From NCBI RefSeq assembly GCF_031846245.1, contig NZ_JAVRIC010000020.1:21177-85176 (forward strand): a stretch of 64,000 nucleotides of DNA. Direction: 5' to 3'. This document shows positions 45,090 through 53,204 of the stretch, piece by piece (within the stretch, counting starts at the first letter, position 1; each line of letters begins with the position of its first letter). Under the pieces are notes generated by a model. It had not been told where the DNA came from and searched no databases. It was given only the letters and a program-made list of their open reading frames with translations. Position numbers and translations under genes: made by a program. The DNA is from Banduia mediterranea (GTDB lineage Bacteria > Pseudomonadota > Gammaproteobacteria > Nevskiales > Nevskiaceae).

Positions 45090-46367
45090 CTATTGCAGCA
45101 CTTGGTCGATGACCAGGTCAACGCGATCGCCCGAAGATGAGGCATCGATCGTTTTTTGCGCCTGCAGATCACCCGGCCCCGGGATCGCGTCACCGTCTTC
45201 GGAGAGGCGCGCGGTCAGCACCCAGCGATCGAATTGCGAAAGACGCGCCGACGGGATCATCGCCATCGAATCATCGAGCCGCACCTCGACCGGCCAGTGA
45301 TCGACGGCCAGACGTTGCACCGCCAGGGGCATCGGCGGCCCCGACTCGGCCTTGGCGAACACGAACAGCTTCATGCCCTGCGCGCGCTCGCGCAATTCCG
45401 GCGACAGTTCGATCCGCAGATTGACACCGACCGTTTCGGCCGGGTTCGGCCGCGCGCCATCCGCCCGGGCGGAGGCCGTTGAATTCACCGGCTCGTCCGG
45501 CGACAGGGGGGCGGCTTGTTCATCACGAGCTTCGACCTGGGCCAGCCGCTGACGCAGCGATTCGCGTACGTCATCGGGCAGCTCGGGCTGCGCCAGCAGA
45601 CGCCGCCAGTACACGGCAGCGTTGTCGTTGTCGCCGGCCTGCAAGGCGGCCAGGCCGGCATAGAACAAGGCCTTGCCCTGCTCGGGTGCGATGTCCAGCG
45701 CCTGGTCCAGCAGCATGCGCGGGCGGCCACTCCAGGCATTCCCGTTCGACAGCGCGACGGCTTCAGCCTCATCGGTCAGCCAGTCGGCCGACTGCTTGTT
45801 CGAAAGGCGGTTGGCCTGCGCAAACGCCTGCGCGGACGCGGCGTAGCGCTGCATCGTCCCATAGCTGCGCCCCAGCAGAGCATAGCCTTCCGCGTCCGGA
45901 GACTGCTGCATGCGCGTGGCCAGGCTTGCCACCAGATCGTCGATCTGCTGTGGAGACGCCGCAACCTCCGGTCCGCCGCCGACCTCCAGCCCGATCGAGC
46001 GCCATTGTCCGCCCAGGGCGTAACCACCCAAGCCCAGCGCCGGAAGCAGCACGAGCACCAGCCAGGCCGGCCCCAGGCCGCCGCGGTCCTGAGCAGCCTT
46101 TGCCGCAGGTTCGGGCGAAGGGGCGGCCGGCGATTCGGCGTCGTCAAGCAGCCGCCGCCCGAGTTCGGCCTTGGCATTGTCGAATTCATCGGCCGCAAGC
46201 GTTCCCGAGGCATGCTCCAGCTCCAGCTCGGACAGGCGTTGCCGGTACATCGCGATATTGGCGCCAGCGCGATCGACACCGGCGTCCTCCGGTGCCGGGC
46301 GCCACCACGGCCGCGTGACCACGGCGGCGGTGGCAAACGCCAGAAACGTCAGTAACAACCAGATCAC
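45090..46367 (-). CDS. ccmI: c-type cytochrome biogenesis protein CcmI
   Basis: CcmI holds apocytochrome c for heme ligation by CcmF-CcmH. The 425-residue protein has an N-terminal membrane helix (VIWLLLTFLAFATAAVV), a cytoplasmic leucine-zipper-like loop (YRQRLSELELEHASGTLAADEF), a second membrane helix near residue 100, TPRs (YALLGRSYGTMQRYAASAQAFA, ALFYAGLAALQAGDNDNAAVYW) and a C-terminal beta-rich domain of about 110 residues. The GTG start at 46367 overlaps the ccmH stop (GTGA). A longer upstream frame is antisense-like and rejected. Confidence 0.93.
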   Translation of the reverse strand: MIWLLLTFLAFATAAVVTRPWWRPAPEDAGVDRAGANIAMYRQRLSELELEHASGTLAADEFDNAKAELGRRLLDDAESPAAPSPEPAAKAAQDRGGLGPAWLVLVLLPALGLGGYALGGQWRSIGLEVGGGPEVAASPQQIDDLVASLATRMQQSPDAEGYALLGRSYGTMQRYAASAQAFAQANRLSNKQSADWLTDEAEAVALSNGNAWSGRPRMLLDQALDIAPEQGKALFYAGLAALQAGDNDNAAVYWRRLLAQPELPDDVRESLRQRLAQVEARDEQAAPLSPDEPVNSTASARADGARPNPAETVGVNLRIELSPELRERAQGMKLFVFAKAESGPPMPLAVQRLAVDHWPVEVRLDDSMAMIPSARLSQFDRWVLTARLSEDGDAIPGPGDLQAQKTIDASSSGDRVDLVIDQVLQ

Positions 46368-46807
46368 GGATTCTCTCTTTCCAGAAGTCGACGCAGACGC
46401 TCCTGATCCGGAGCCGAGGGTTCGCTTTTGGCGGTACGTCGCCCGCTTCGCCAGGCGATGAATGCCGCCAGCAGCAGAATCAGGAACGGCCCGACCCAAA
46501 GCACAATCGTCTTGCGTTCCAGCGGCGGCTTGTACAGGACGAAGTCGCCGTAGCGATCCGACATGTAGTCCAGAATCTCCTGGTCGCTACGACCGGCCTC
46601 GATCTGCGTCCGGACCTGTTCGCGAAGGTCGTTGGCGAGATCCGCGTTGGATTCGGCAATGCTCTGGTTCTGGCAGACCAGACAGCGCAACTGATGCACC
46701 AGCGATTGGTAGCGCGCTTGCTGTTCCGGGTCCAAAGCCCAGGCCGAGCTCATCGCGCCCATCCAGAGCCCCGCAATCATCGCGGCGGAAAGGCCCATGC
46801 GGGTCAT
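46364..46807 (-). CDS. ccmH: Cytochrome c-type biogenesis protein CcmH
   Basis: The 147-residue thiol protein of the heme lyase complex has a signal peptide (SSAWA-L), the redox motif LRCLVCQNQSIAESNADLA, FVLYKPPLERKTIVLW, and a C-terminal membrane helix (GPFLILLLAAFIAW). It corresponds to the N-terminal half of E. coli CcmH, with CcmI encoded separately. It overlaps both neighbours by ATGA/GTGA junctions. Confidence 0.97.
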   Translation of the reverse strand: MTRMGLSAAMIAGLWMGAMSSAWALDPEQQARYQSLVHQLRCLVCQNQSIAESNADLANDLREQVRTQIEAGRSDQEILDYMSDRYGDFVLYKPPLERKTIVLWVGPFLILLLAAFIAWRSGRRTAKSEPSAPDQERLRRLLERENP

Positions 46808-47319
46808 GGGCGGACCCCCAGGCGGGGCGCCACTTCGGTCTGCCAGTCGTGCACGGTCATGGGTCCGATCTGTTTGTAGACGATGCTGCCAGCAGCGTCG
46901 ATCACGAAGGTTTCCGGAACGCCGTAGACGCCCCAGTCGAGTCCGGCGACCCCTTCGACATCCTGAGCAATCTCGCTGAACGGGTTGCCGTGGCGCGCCA
47001 GCCAGCGCTGCGCATCCGCGCGCGAATCCTTGTAGTTGATGCCGACGATGTTCACGTCACTTCTCGCTGAGAGTTGCATCATCAGCGGATGTTCTTCCAG
47101 GCAGGGGCGACACCAGCTCGCCCAGTAGTTGATGAGCAACGGACGTCCGCGCAGCGCCGCATCGTCGATCGTCCGCGAACCGTCGAGGCTGGGGAGCGAG
47201 AACGCCGGCATCGGCTTGCCGACCAGCGGCGAAGGCACCTTGCGCGGATCAAGCTCCAGACCCACGGCGAGAAAGCCCACCAGGACCAAGACCAGCGCGA
47301 TCGGTATGAGATATCTCAT
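46804..47319 (-). CDS. ccmG: Thiol:disulfide interchange protein DsbE/CcmG
   Basis: A membrane-anchored periplasmic thioredoxin that reduces apocytochrome c. The 171-residue protein has an N-terminal helix (LIPIALVLVLVGFLAV), FSLPSLDG, the active site YWASWCRPCLEEHP, and the cis-Pro region YGVPETFVIDAAG. It is 6 bp after ccmF and overlaps ccmH. Confidence 0.97.
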   Translation of the reverse strand: MRYLIPIALVLVLVGFLAVGLELDPRKVPSPLVGKPMPAFSLPSLDGSRTIDDAALRGRPLLINYWASWCRPCLEEHPLMMQLSARSDVNIVGINYKDSRADAQRWLARHGNPFSEIAQDVEGVAGLDWGVYGVPETFVIDAAGSIVYKQIGPMTVHDWQTEVAPRLGVRP

Positions 47320-47325
47320 CGGGGC

Positions 47326-49299
47326 TTATGCACGCGCTCCGGCGAGCGCTGCCACGGCCTTGCGCTGTGCCGCGCTGACCGTGCGATAGCGACGGTCCGC
47401 AATCGCCAGCAGCCCCCCAATCGCCATCAGACTGGCGCCGCCCCAGACCAGCCGCATCATCGGCTTGTAGTAGAGGCGCAAGGCCCACTCGCCGCTGGGA
47501 TCGTCGGTCAGAGGCTCGCCCAGAGAAGCGTACAGATCGCGAATCGGGCTGTGATCGACATCGGCATCGGTCATTACATTGCGCTGGACGCGGTACAGGC
47601 GCTTTTCCGGATGCAGGACCGCGATCTCGCGATCATTGCGCGAGATCCGGATGGTGCCGGTATCGGCGACATAGTTCGGTCCCTGCGACTCGACCACGCC
47701 ATCGAAGCGGAACCGATAGCCGGACAGCTCGGTTTCCTCACCGGGGCCGAGACGCACGTCACGCTCCAGACTGTAGCTCGACACGATCGTCACGCCGAGC
47801 ACAAAAACGCCAAGCCCGACATGCGCCAGGCTCATCCCCCATATGGCGGGCGTGATACTGGAAATGCCGTGACCGCTGCGTGCGCGCCGCCAGATTTCAT
47901 GGACCGCGCCGAGCATCGCCCATACGGCCAGGCCGGTGCCCAGGCAGGCGCCGAGACTGGCGCGGTCATAGACGGCCCAGGGCAGCAAGGCGCCTACCAC
48001 CAGCGCCGCCACCGCGATACCCCGCAAGCGCCGCACACTTTCGCGCCAATCCCCGCGCTTCCATGGCACCACCGCAGCCAGCCCCACCAGGAACGCGAGT
48101 GGCAAGGTCAACGGCGCAAACACCGCATTGAAATAGGGCGGACCGACCGAAACCTTGCCCGCGTTGAGCGCATCGGCGAACAGCGGATACAGCGTACCGA
48201 TAAAGACTGCGGCGGCGGCGGCGGTCAGAAACACGTTGTTGAGCAGCAGAAATCCCTCGCGCGAATACATGCGCATCGGCGCGTCCGTGGTCAGCTTCGG
48301 TGCCCGCCAGGCATACAGCAGCAGGGCGCTGCCGATCAGCAGCGTCATGAAACCCAGGATGAACACGCCGCGAGCCGGATCGCTGGCGAAGGCGTGAACC
48401 GACACCAGTACGCCGGAACGGACCAGGAAGGTACCGAGCAATGACAGCGCGAAGGCCAGGATCGCCAGCAGCACGGTCCAGCTCTTGAACAGGCCGCGCT
48501 TCTCGGTGACCGCCAGCGAATGGATCAAGGCCGTTCCGACCAGCCATGGCATGAACGAGGCATTCTCCACCGGATCCCAGAACCACCAGCCGCCCCAGCC
48601 CAGCTCGTGATAGGCCCACCACGAGCCCAGCGTGATCCCGATGGTCAGGCACAGCCAGGCGGCAGTGGTCCACGGACGCGTCCAACGCGCCCAGGCAGTG
48701 TCGAGCCGTCCGGTGACCAAGGCGGCGATGGCGAATGCAAACGCCACCGAGAATCCGACATAGCCGAGATAAAGCATCGGCGGGTGGAAGACCAATCCGG
48801 GGTCCTGCAGCAGCGGGTTGAGGTCCCTGCCCTCGACCGCCGCCGGAAACAGGCGTTCGAACGGGTTCGAAGTGAACAGGATGAACAGCATGAACGCGGT
48901 GCTCACGGCACCGAGTGTCGCCAGGACGATCGCCGCGACATCCGCCGGCAGGCGATGGTGGTAGCGCGCCACAGCAAGCGTCCAGCCCGACAGCATCAGC
49001 ATCCACAGCATCAGGGAGCCTTCGTGCGCGCCCCACACGGCGGCAAGCCGATACATCAACGGAAGCTCGGAATGGGAGTTCTGCGCGACGTAGACCACGC
49101 TGAAGTCATTGGCATAGAACGCCCAGCTCAGACACAGGTAAGACAGCAGAACCAGGGCGAACTGCGCATGCGCTGCCGAAGTGGCGGAGGCGATCGCGCG
49201 ACGATCGCCGCGAATCAGGCCGTAGCTTGGCAACAGGGCCTGAACCAGCGCCACGATCAAGGCGAAGATCAGGGCGCCATGCCCCAGTTCGGGAATCAC
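47326..49299 (-). CDS. ccmF: Cytochrome c heme lyase subunit CcmF
   Basis: The large polytopic subunit that transfers heme from CcmE to apocytochrome. The 657-residue protein has about 15 membrane helices, the heme-handling WWD domain (WGGWWFWDPVENASFMPW), HEGSLMLWMLMLSGW, and a periplasmic C-terminal domain (LGPGEETELSGYRFRF). Its ATG overlaps the ccmE stop (ATGA). Confidence 0.98.
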   Translation of the reverse strand: MIPELGHGALIFALIVALVQALLPSYGLIRGDRRAIASATSAAHAQFALVLLSYLCLSWAFYANDFSVVYVAQNSHSELPLMYRLAAVWGAHEGSLMLWMLMLSGWTLAVARYHHRLPADVAAIVLATLGAVSTAFMLFILFTSNPFERLFPAAVEGRDLNPLLQDPGLVFHPPMLYLGYVGFSVAFAFAIAALVTGRLDTAWARWTRPWTTAAWLCLTIGITLGSWWAYHELGWGGWWFWDPVENASFMPWLVGTALIHSLAVTEKRGLFKSWTVLLAILAFALSLLGTFLVRSGVLVSVHAFASDPARGVFILGFMTLLIGSALLLYAWRAPKLTTDAPMRMYSREGFLLLNNVFLTAAAAAVFIGTLYPLFADALNAGKVSVGPPYFNAVFAPLTLPLAFLVGLAAVVPWKRGDWRESVRRLRGIAVAALVVGALLPWAVYDRASLGACLGTGLAVWAMLGAVHEIWRRARSGHGISSITPAIWGMSLAHVGLGVFVLGVTIVSSYSLERDVRLGPGEETELSGYRFRFDGVVESQGPNYVADTGTIRISRNDREIAVLHPEKRLYRVQRNVMTDADVDHSPIRDLYASLGEPLTDDPSGEWALRLYYKPMMRLVWGGASLMAIGGLLAIADRRYRTVSAAQRKAVAALAGARA

Positions 49300-49784
49300 G
49301 AACGCCCCCCCATCACGGGCCCGCTCGCGGCGGTAACCGGCTTGAACGGCGCGCAGGAATGACCAGTCTCGGTTTTCAGGGATTCGGCGAGATCCGGCGG
49401 CATGTAGTTTTCGTCGTGCTTGGCGAGCACCTGCGCTGCGACAAAATGCCCGTCCGCGCCCAGCTTTCCGGTGGTGACCACGCCCTGCCCTTCACGAAAC
49501 AGATCCGGAAGTATGCCTTCGTAGCTGACCGGAATCTGGTGGCTGCAGTCCGCCAGCGTGAACAGCACCTGTAATCCTTCGTCGCCACGCTTGACACTGC
49601 CGGTTTCCACCAGACCACCCAAACGTATCGTCGCGCCCTCGGGGACGCTGCCCTCGGCAAGATCGCTGGGCGTGTAGAAGTACATCATGTTGGCGCGGAA
49701 CGCGCTGAAAGCCAGCGTCGCGGCGATCGCCACCCCGGCGACCAGCGCCGCGATCCACACCATGCGTTGTTGTCGTCGCGTCAT
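49296..49784 (-). CDS. ccmE: Heme chaperone CcmE
   Basis: CcmE carries heme covalently across the periplasm. The 162-residue protein has an N-terminal helix, an OB-fold (YFYTPSDLAEG, IRLGGLVETGSVKR, YEGILPDLFREGQGVV) and the heme-attachment His in VLAKHDENYMPP. A flexible tail follows. Its ATG overlaps ccmD (ATGA). Confidence 0.98.
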   Translation of the reverse strand: MTRRQQRMVWIAALVAGVAIAATLAFSAFRANMMYFYTPSDLAEGSVPEGATIRLGGLVETGSVKRGDEGLQVLFTLADCSHQIPVSYEGILPDLFREGQGVVTTGKLGADGHFVAAQVLAKHDENYMPPDLAESLKTETGHSCAPFKPVTAASGPVMGGRS

Positions 49785-49945
49785 TGCTCCTCAGCCTCCT
49801 CGTTCAGCTCGCGAATGATGCGGCGCCGCCGCGCACCGGGCGTCAGCAGGTTCCAGACAAACACCAAAGCGGTGATCCCGAAACTGCCCCACACGTACAG
49901 CGCATAACCGCCCATCGCCCAGAATCCAGCGTCGCCCTCAGTCAC
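49781..49945 (-). CDS. ccmD: Heme exporter protein CcmD
   Basis: A small membrane protein of 54 residues that releases holo-CcmE from CcmABC. It has the family core FWAMGGYALYVWGSFGITALVF, here given in part, and a charged tail (RRRRIIRELNEEAEEQ). The GTG at 49945 is chosen as it gives the usual N-terminal segment before MGGYA and overlaps the ccmC stop by eight bases; ATG 49915 would cut into the core. Confidence 0.9.
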   Translation of the reverse strand: MTEGDAGFWAMGGYALYVWGSFGITALVFVWNLLTPGARRRRIIRELNEEAEEQ

Positions 49946-50696
49946 CGGACATCTCCGGCAAGGACACGAAGCGCTCGCGAACCCAGCGCGTGCCACGTTC
50001 CCGCCACAACAGTTCGGCCTGGATACGACGCAGTATCGTCCACCCGAAAAACAACATGAATCCCAGTGTCATGGACAACAGCGGCCAGGCCATGTTCGCC
50101 GAAATCGACGGCTTGCCGATTTTCGACACCGTCGAGCCCTGATGCAGGCTGTTCCACCACTCCACGGAATAGTGGACGATCGGCACATTGATCACGCCGA
50201 CGATCGCCAGCAGCCCGGCTGCGCGGGCCGCCGCGCGCGAATCGGCGACCGCCTGCTGCAGCCCGATCACGCCGAGATATAAAAACAGGAGCACGAGTTC
50301 GGATGTGAGACGCGCATCCCAGGCCCAGTATGCGCCCCACATCGGCTTGCCCCAGAGCATTCCGGTCATCAGGGCCAGAGCGGTGAAACTGGCGCCCACC
50401 GGCGCGATCGCGACCACCGCGCATTCGGCGATCTTCATCCGCCAGATCACGGCGACGATCGCCGCCAGCGCCATTGCGGTATATCCGAACAACGACAGCC
50501 AGGCGGCCGGCACATGCACATAAATGATGCGGAAGGCGTCACCCTGCTGGTAATCCGCCGGCGCCAGCCACAGGCCGCCGACCACCCCGTACAACAGCAA
50601 GGGGATCGCGGCCGCGAGTACCCACGGCGACAGTCGTTCCGCGAGCGCGAAAAAGCTCGGCGGCGATGCAAGGCGATGGAACCAGACCCAGTTCAT
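49938..50696 (-). CDS. ccmC: Heme exporter/handling protein CcmC
   Basis: CcmC loads heme on CcmE. The 252-residue polytopic protein has six helices, the WWD motif GKPMWGAYWAWDARLTSELVL in part, and conserved heme-ligand His in IIYVHVPAAWLS and VPIVHYSVEWWNSLHQG. It overlaps ccmB (ATGA) and ccmD. Confidence 0.98.
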   Translation of the reverse strand: MNWVWFHRLASPPSFFALAERLSPWVLAAAIPLLLYGVVGGLWLAPADYQQGDAFRIIYVHVPAAWLSLFGYTAMALAAIVAVIWRMKIAECAVVAIAPVGASFTALALMTGMLWGKPMWGAYWAWDARLTSELVLLFLYLGVIGLQQAVADSRAAARAAGLLAIVGVINVPIVHYSVEWWNSLHQGSTVSKIGKPSISANMAWPLLSMTLGFMLFFGWTILRRIQAELLWRERGTRWVRERFVSLPEMSGD

Positions 50697-51358
50697 TCGT
50701 AGGCGTTACGTAGCGCGGCGGCCGCAGCGAGCGGCAACACACAGATCGAAAGCATCAGGATTGCAGCAAGAAAGTATAACGAAGCGTCGATCGGAAGGCC
50801 GCTTTGCGCGACCCGCACCGCGCCGGCGCCAAATATCAGCACCGGTACCGCCAGGGGCAGGATCAGAATCGGCAGCAGGATGCCGGCGCGCGGCAGGGCC
50901 ACCGTCGCCGCCGCACCAAAGCCACAGATCAGGGCCAGGCTCGGCGAACCCAGCAACAAGCCCAGGAACAAGGCCCAGCTCGCGTCATGCGAAAGCTGAA
51001 AGGCCCCGGCGATCAGCGGCGAAATCAGGACCAAGGGCAGCCCACTGACCAGCCAGTGCGCAGCCAGTTTGAATCCGACGGCCACCGCCAGCGGCGCCGG
51101 CGCCAGCACCAGTTGCTCCAGCGTGCCGTCGTCGAGATCGTCGCGGAACAGTCGGTCGCCGCCAAGCAGCAGCGCCAACAATGCGGCGACCCACAGCACC
51201 GTGGAGCCAAACTGACGCAGCATCGGACTGCCTGGATCGGCTCCCAGCGCGAACAGGGTGATCACGATGCCGTAGAACACCAGCGGCTGCGCCCATTCCG
51301 TCTGGCGGCGAAACGTCAGTCGCAACTCGCGCTGAAAGATGGCGAAGGCCGCGTTCAT
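50693..51358 (-). CDS. ccmB: Heme exporter membrane protein CcmB
   Basis: The ABC permease partner of CcmA, 221 residues with six predicted helices. Family segments are FQRELRLTFRRQTEWAQPL, LFRDDLDDGTLEQLVLAP and LPLVLISPLIAGAFQL. Its start codon abuts the ccmA stop (TAAATG). Confidence 0.97.
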   Translation of the reverse strand: MNAAFAIFQRELRLTFRRQTEWAQPLVFYGIVITLFALGADPGSPMLRQFGSTVLWVAALLALLLGGDRLFRDDLDDGTLEQLVLAPAPLAVAVGFKLAAHWLVSGLPLVLISPLIAGAFQLSHDASWALFLGLLLGSPSLALICGFGAAATVALPRAGILLPILILPLAVPVLIFGAGAVRVAQSGLPIDASLYFLAAILMLSICVLPLAAAAALRNAYE

Positions 51359-51955
51359 TTACAGATCGATGATCCGGTGCGGTGCGACGCGGTCCGGCAA
51401 GGCCTGATGCGTCGTCAGGATCGCAGCACCGCCGCGGGCTTCGTGTGCGGCCAGCAGATCGGCGACCAGCGGCAAGGCTTCGACATCCAGGCCGGCCAGC
51501 GGTTCGTCGATCAGCCACAGCCGCGCAGGCGACACGATCAGGCGTGCGATGGCCGCGCGACGCTTCTGCCCGGTCGACAGCAAGCGGCTTGGCCGGCTGC
51601 GGCTGCGGCCGACCAGGCCCATGCGTTTGAGCGCATCGGCCACGCCCGTATCCGGCAGGTCATTGAGCTTGCACCAGAAGCCGAGGTTCTCCTCGGCACT
51701 GAGGCCCGGATTGAGTCCGTTCCGGTGTCCGACCCAGACCAGTGTCGCCAGCCGTTCGACCCCGCCCAGGGCTGGCGCGCGCACCCCGGCCAGGGTTTCG
51801 AGCAGGCTGGTCTTGCCGGCACCGTTACGCCCCCGCAGCAACAGACGCTCCCCGGCGACGAGCTTCAGGCTCAGCTGCTCGATCAACACACGGTCGCCTC
51901 GCGCAACCGACAGGTCACGGGCGTACAGGAGGATGTGGGGTTCCGGGCCGGACAT
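51359..51955 (-). CDS. ccmA: Heme exporter ATP-binding protein CcmA
   Basis: The ABC ATPase that drives heme release from the CcmC-CcmE complex. The 198-residue protein has Walker A LRGRNGAGKTSLLE, the signature LSTGQKRRAAIARL, Walker B LWLIDEPLAGLD and the H-loop LTTHQ. The start is ATG 51955 (MSGPEPHILL) with GGAGG-like sequence not evident; an upstream in-frame extension runs into tRNA-Leu and is rejected. No terminator separates it from tRNA-Leu(TAA). Confidence 0.96.
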   Translation of the reverse strand: MSGPEPHILLYARDLSVARGDRVLIEQLSLKLVAGERLLLRGRNGAGKTSLLETLAGVRAPALGGVERLATLVWVGHRNGLNPGLSAEENLGFWCKLNDLPDTGVADALKRMGLVGRSRSRPSRLLSTGQKRRAAIARLIVSPARLWLIDEPLAGLDVEALPLVADLLAAHEARGGAAILTTHQALPDRVAPHRIIDL

Positions 51956-52046
51956 GATGCCGCGATCAGCCGTCCGAGCGGCAAGGCCGCTTCGATACCG
52001 CGACGCATGCTGTCGAGCGTGTCGCTGCATGATCAGGCGCGGAGTC

Positions 52047-52133
52047 TGGTGCCCGAGGCCGGACTCGAACCGGCACGACCTTGCGGCCACAGGATTTTAA
52101 GTCCCGTGCGTCTACCGATTTCGCCACTCGGGC
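52047..52133 (-). tRNA. tRNA-Leu (TAA)
   Basis: The 87-nt gene starts GCCCGAGTGGCG and ends with encoded CCA. The anticodon loop CTTAAAA gives TAA, and a long variable arm (TGTGGCCGCAAGGTC) is present. It is the last tRNA of the Gly-Cys-Leu cluster and lies 92 bp before ccmA. Confidence 0.97.
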
Positions 52134-52234
52134 AGACCCTCTGACAGACACTACTGAATAGCCGGTCCGACCGGTGTCAGAATAACCGCTGACCGCAGAC
52201 CTGTCGCTCAAGCCTTGGGCCAGCCGACATGCAA

Positions 52235-52308
52235 TGGAGGCTAGGGCGGGAATCGAACCCACGTACGCGGCTTTGCAGGCCGCTGCATGACCACTCTGCC
52301 ACCTAGCC
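52235..52308 (-). tRNA. tRNA-Cys (GCA)
   Basis: The 74-nt gene starts GGCTAGGTGGCAGAG and ends CCTAGCCTCCA. The anticodon loop CTGCAAA gives GCA. No promoter is evident in the short gap after the upstream terminator, so it probably depends on readthrough from tRNA-Gly. Confidence 0.97.
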
Positions 52309-52340
52309 GCACGTTGCAATGAACATCGGCCCCATAAGCC

Positions 52341-52365
52341 AAAAAACCCCGCGATTACGCGAGGT
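52341..52365 (-). terminator. Intrinsic terminator between tRNA-Gly and tRNA-Cys
   Basis: On the minus strand CCTCGCG-TAAT-CGCGGGG is followed by six T residues. It lies 12 bp after the encoded CCA of tRNA-Gly and 33 bp before tRNA-Cys. Confidence 0.85.
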
Positions 52366-52376
52366 TCAGGCAAAAC

Positions 52377-52452
52377 TGGAGCGGGAAACGAGATTCGAAC
52401 TCGCGACCTCAACCTTGGCAAGGTTGCGCTCTACCAGCTGAGCTATTCCCGC
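52377..52452 (-). tRNA. tRNA-Gly (GCC)
   Basis: The 76-nt gene starts GCGGGAATAGCTCAG and ends with encoded CCA. The anticodon loop TTGCCAA gives GCC. It is the first gene of the cluster and has a strong promoter directly upstream. The order pgsA-Gly-Cys-Leu is the same as pgsA-glyW-cysT-leuZ in E. coli. Confidence 0.97.
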
Positions 52453-52465
52453 AAAACGGACGCGC

Positions 52466-52493
52466 ATTGTAGCGTTCGGCGAACCGCTGTCAA
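52466..52493 (-). promoter_or_regulatory. Strong sigma70 promoter of the tRNA-Gly cluster
   Basis: TTGACA (52493-52488), a 16-bp spacer and TACAAT (52471-52466) are followed by the GC-rich discriminator GCGCGTCC. This is a typical stable-RNA promoter. Confidence 0.88.
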
Positions 52494-52556
52494 GCAGTAT
52501 CCGCCCCGCCGAGCCGCTTGATAATGCGGCGCTTCTGTCAGGCCGCAGCGGAGACC

Positions 52557-53117
52557 TCAGGAAGCATCCTTCATCATCGGCCAGGCGGCGCGCAGGTACA
52601 CCAGCATCGACCAGATCGTCAGCGCCGCCGCGACCCAGAGCAAACCCAGGCCGATCGTGTAGATCGGAATGCCGAAAAACGGGGTGCCCCACAACAGCAT
52701 GCCAATCGCCGTCATCTGGAAGCCAGTTTTCCACTTGCCGATCCAGTTCACCGCGACGCTGGTGCGTGAACCCAGCTCGGCCATCCATTCACGCAGCGCC
52801 GATACCGTGATTTCGCGACCGATGATCACCGCACAAAGAAACATCAGTTCTCCACCCGGCCGCTCGTGCAGCAATACGATCAGGCTTACCGCGACCAGCA
52901 GCTTGTCGGCGACCGGATCGAGGAAAGCACCGAACTTGGAGGTCTGACCCCAGCGCCGCGCCAGCCAGCCGTCCAGCCAGTCGGTGATGCCGGCCAGGGC
53001 GAACACCACGGTGGCCCAGTGTCCGCGCTGCGGCAGATCGGTCAGAAAAAGACCGAACACGATCGGAATGGCTGCGACTCGGGCGATCGTCAGCGCCAAT
53101 GGCAGATTGATATTCAT
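52557..53117 (-). CDS. pgsA: CDP-diacylglycerol--glycerol-3-phosphate 3-phosphatidyltransferase
   Basis: PgsA commits CDP-diacylglycerol to phosphatidylglycerol synthesis in the inner membrane. The 186-residue protein has about four to five helices and the CDP-alcohol phosphatidyltransferase motif DGWLARRWGQ...GAFLDPVADK, with both Asp pairs. It follows uvrC by 87 bp on the same strand. Confidence 0.98.
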   Translation of the reverse strand: MNINLPLALTIARVAAIPIVFGLFLTDLPQRGHWATVVFALAGITDWLDGWLARRWGQTSKFGAFLDPVADKLLVAVSLIVLLHERPGGELMFLCAVIIGREITVSALREWMAELGSRTSVAVNWIGKWKTGFQMTAIGMLLWGTPFFGIPIYTIGLGLLWVAAALTIWSMLVYLRAAWPMMKDAS

Positions 53118-53204
53118 TCAGACGGAGGCCAGTTGAAGTCACCAGCGTAGTCTAAAGTGACTGGCGCAGGAACGGACCCGAGTGTCGACTGCGACAAACC
53201 GCTT

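Noticed and set aside
45090..46499. Longer form of CcmI beginning upstream within ccmH
   Set aside because: The extra 44 residues overlap ccmH in another frame; the GTG at 46367 overlapping the ccmH stop gives the normal membrane start.
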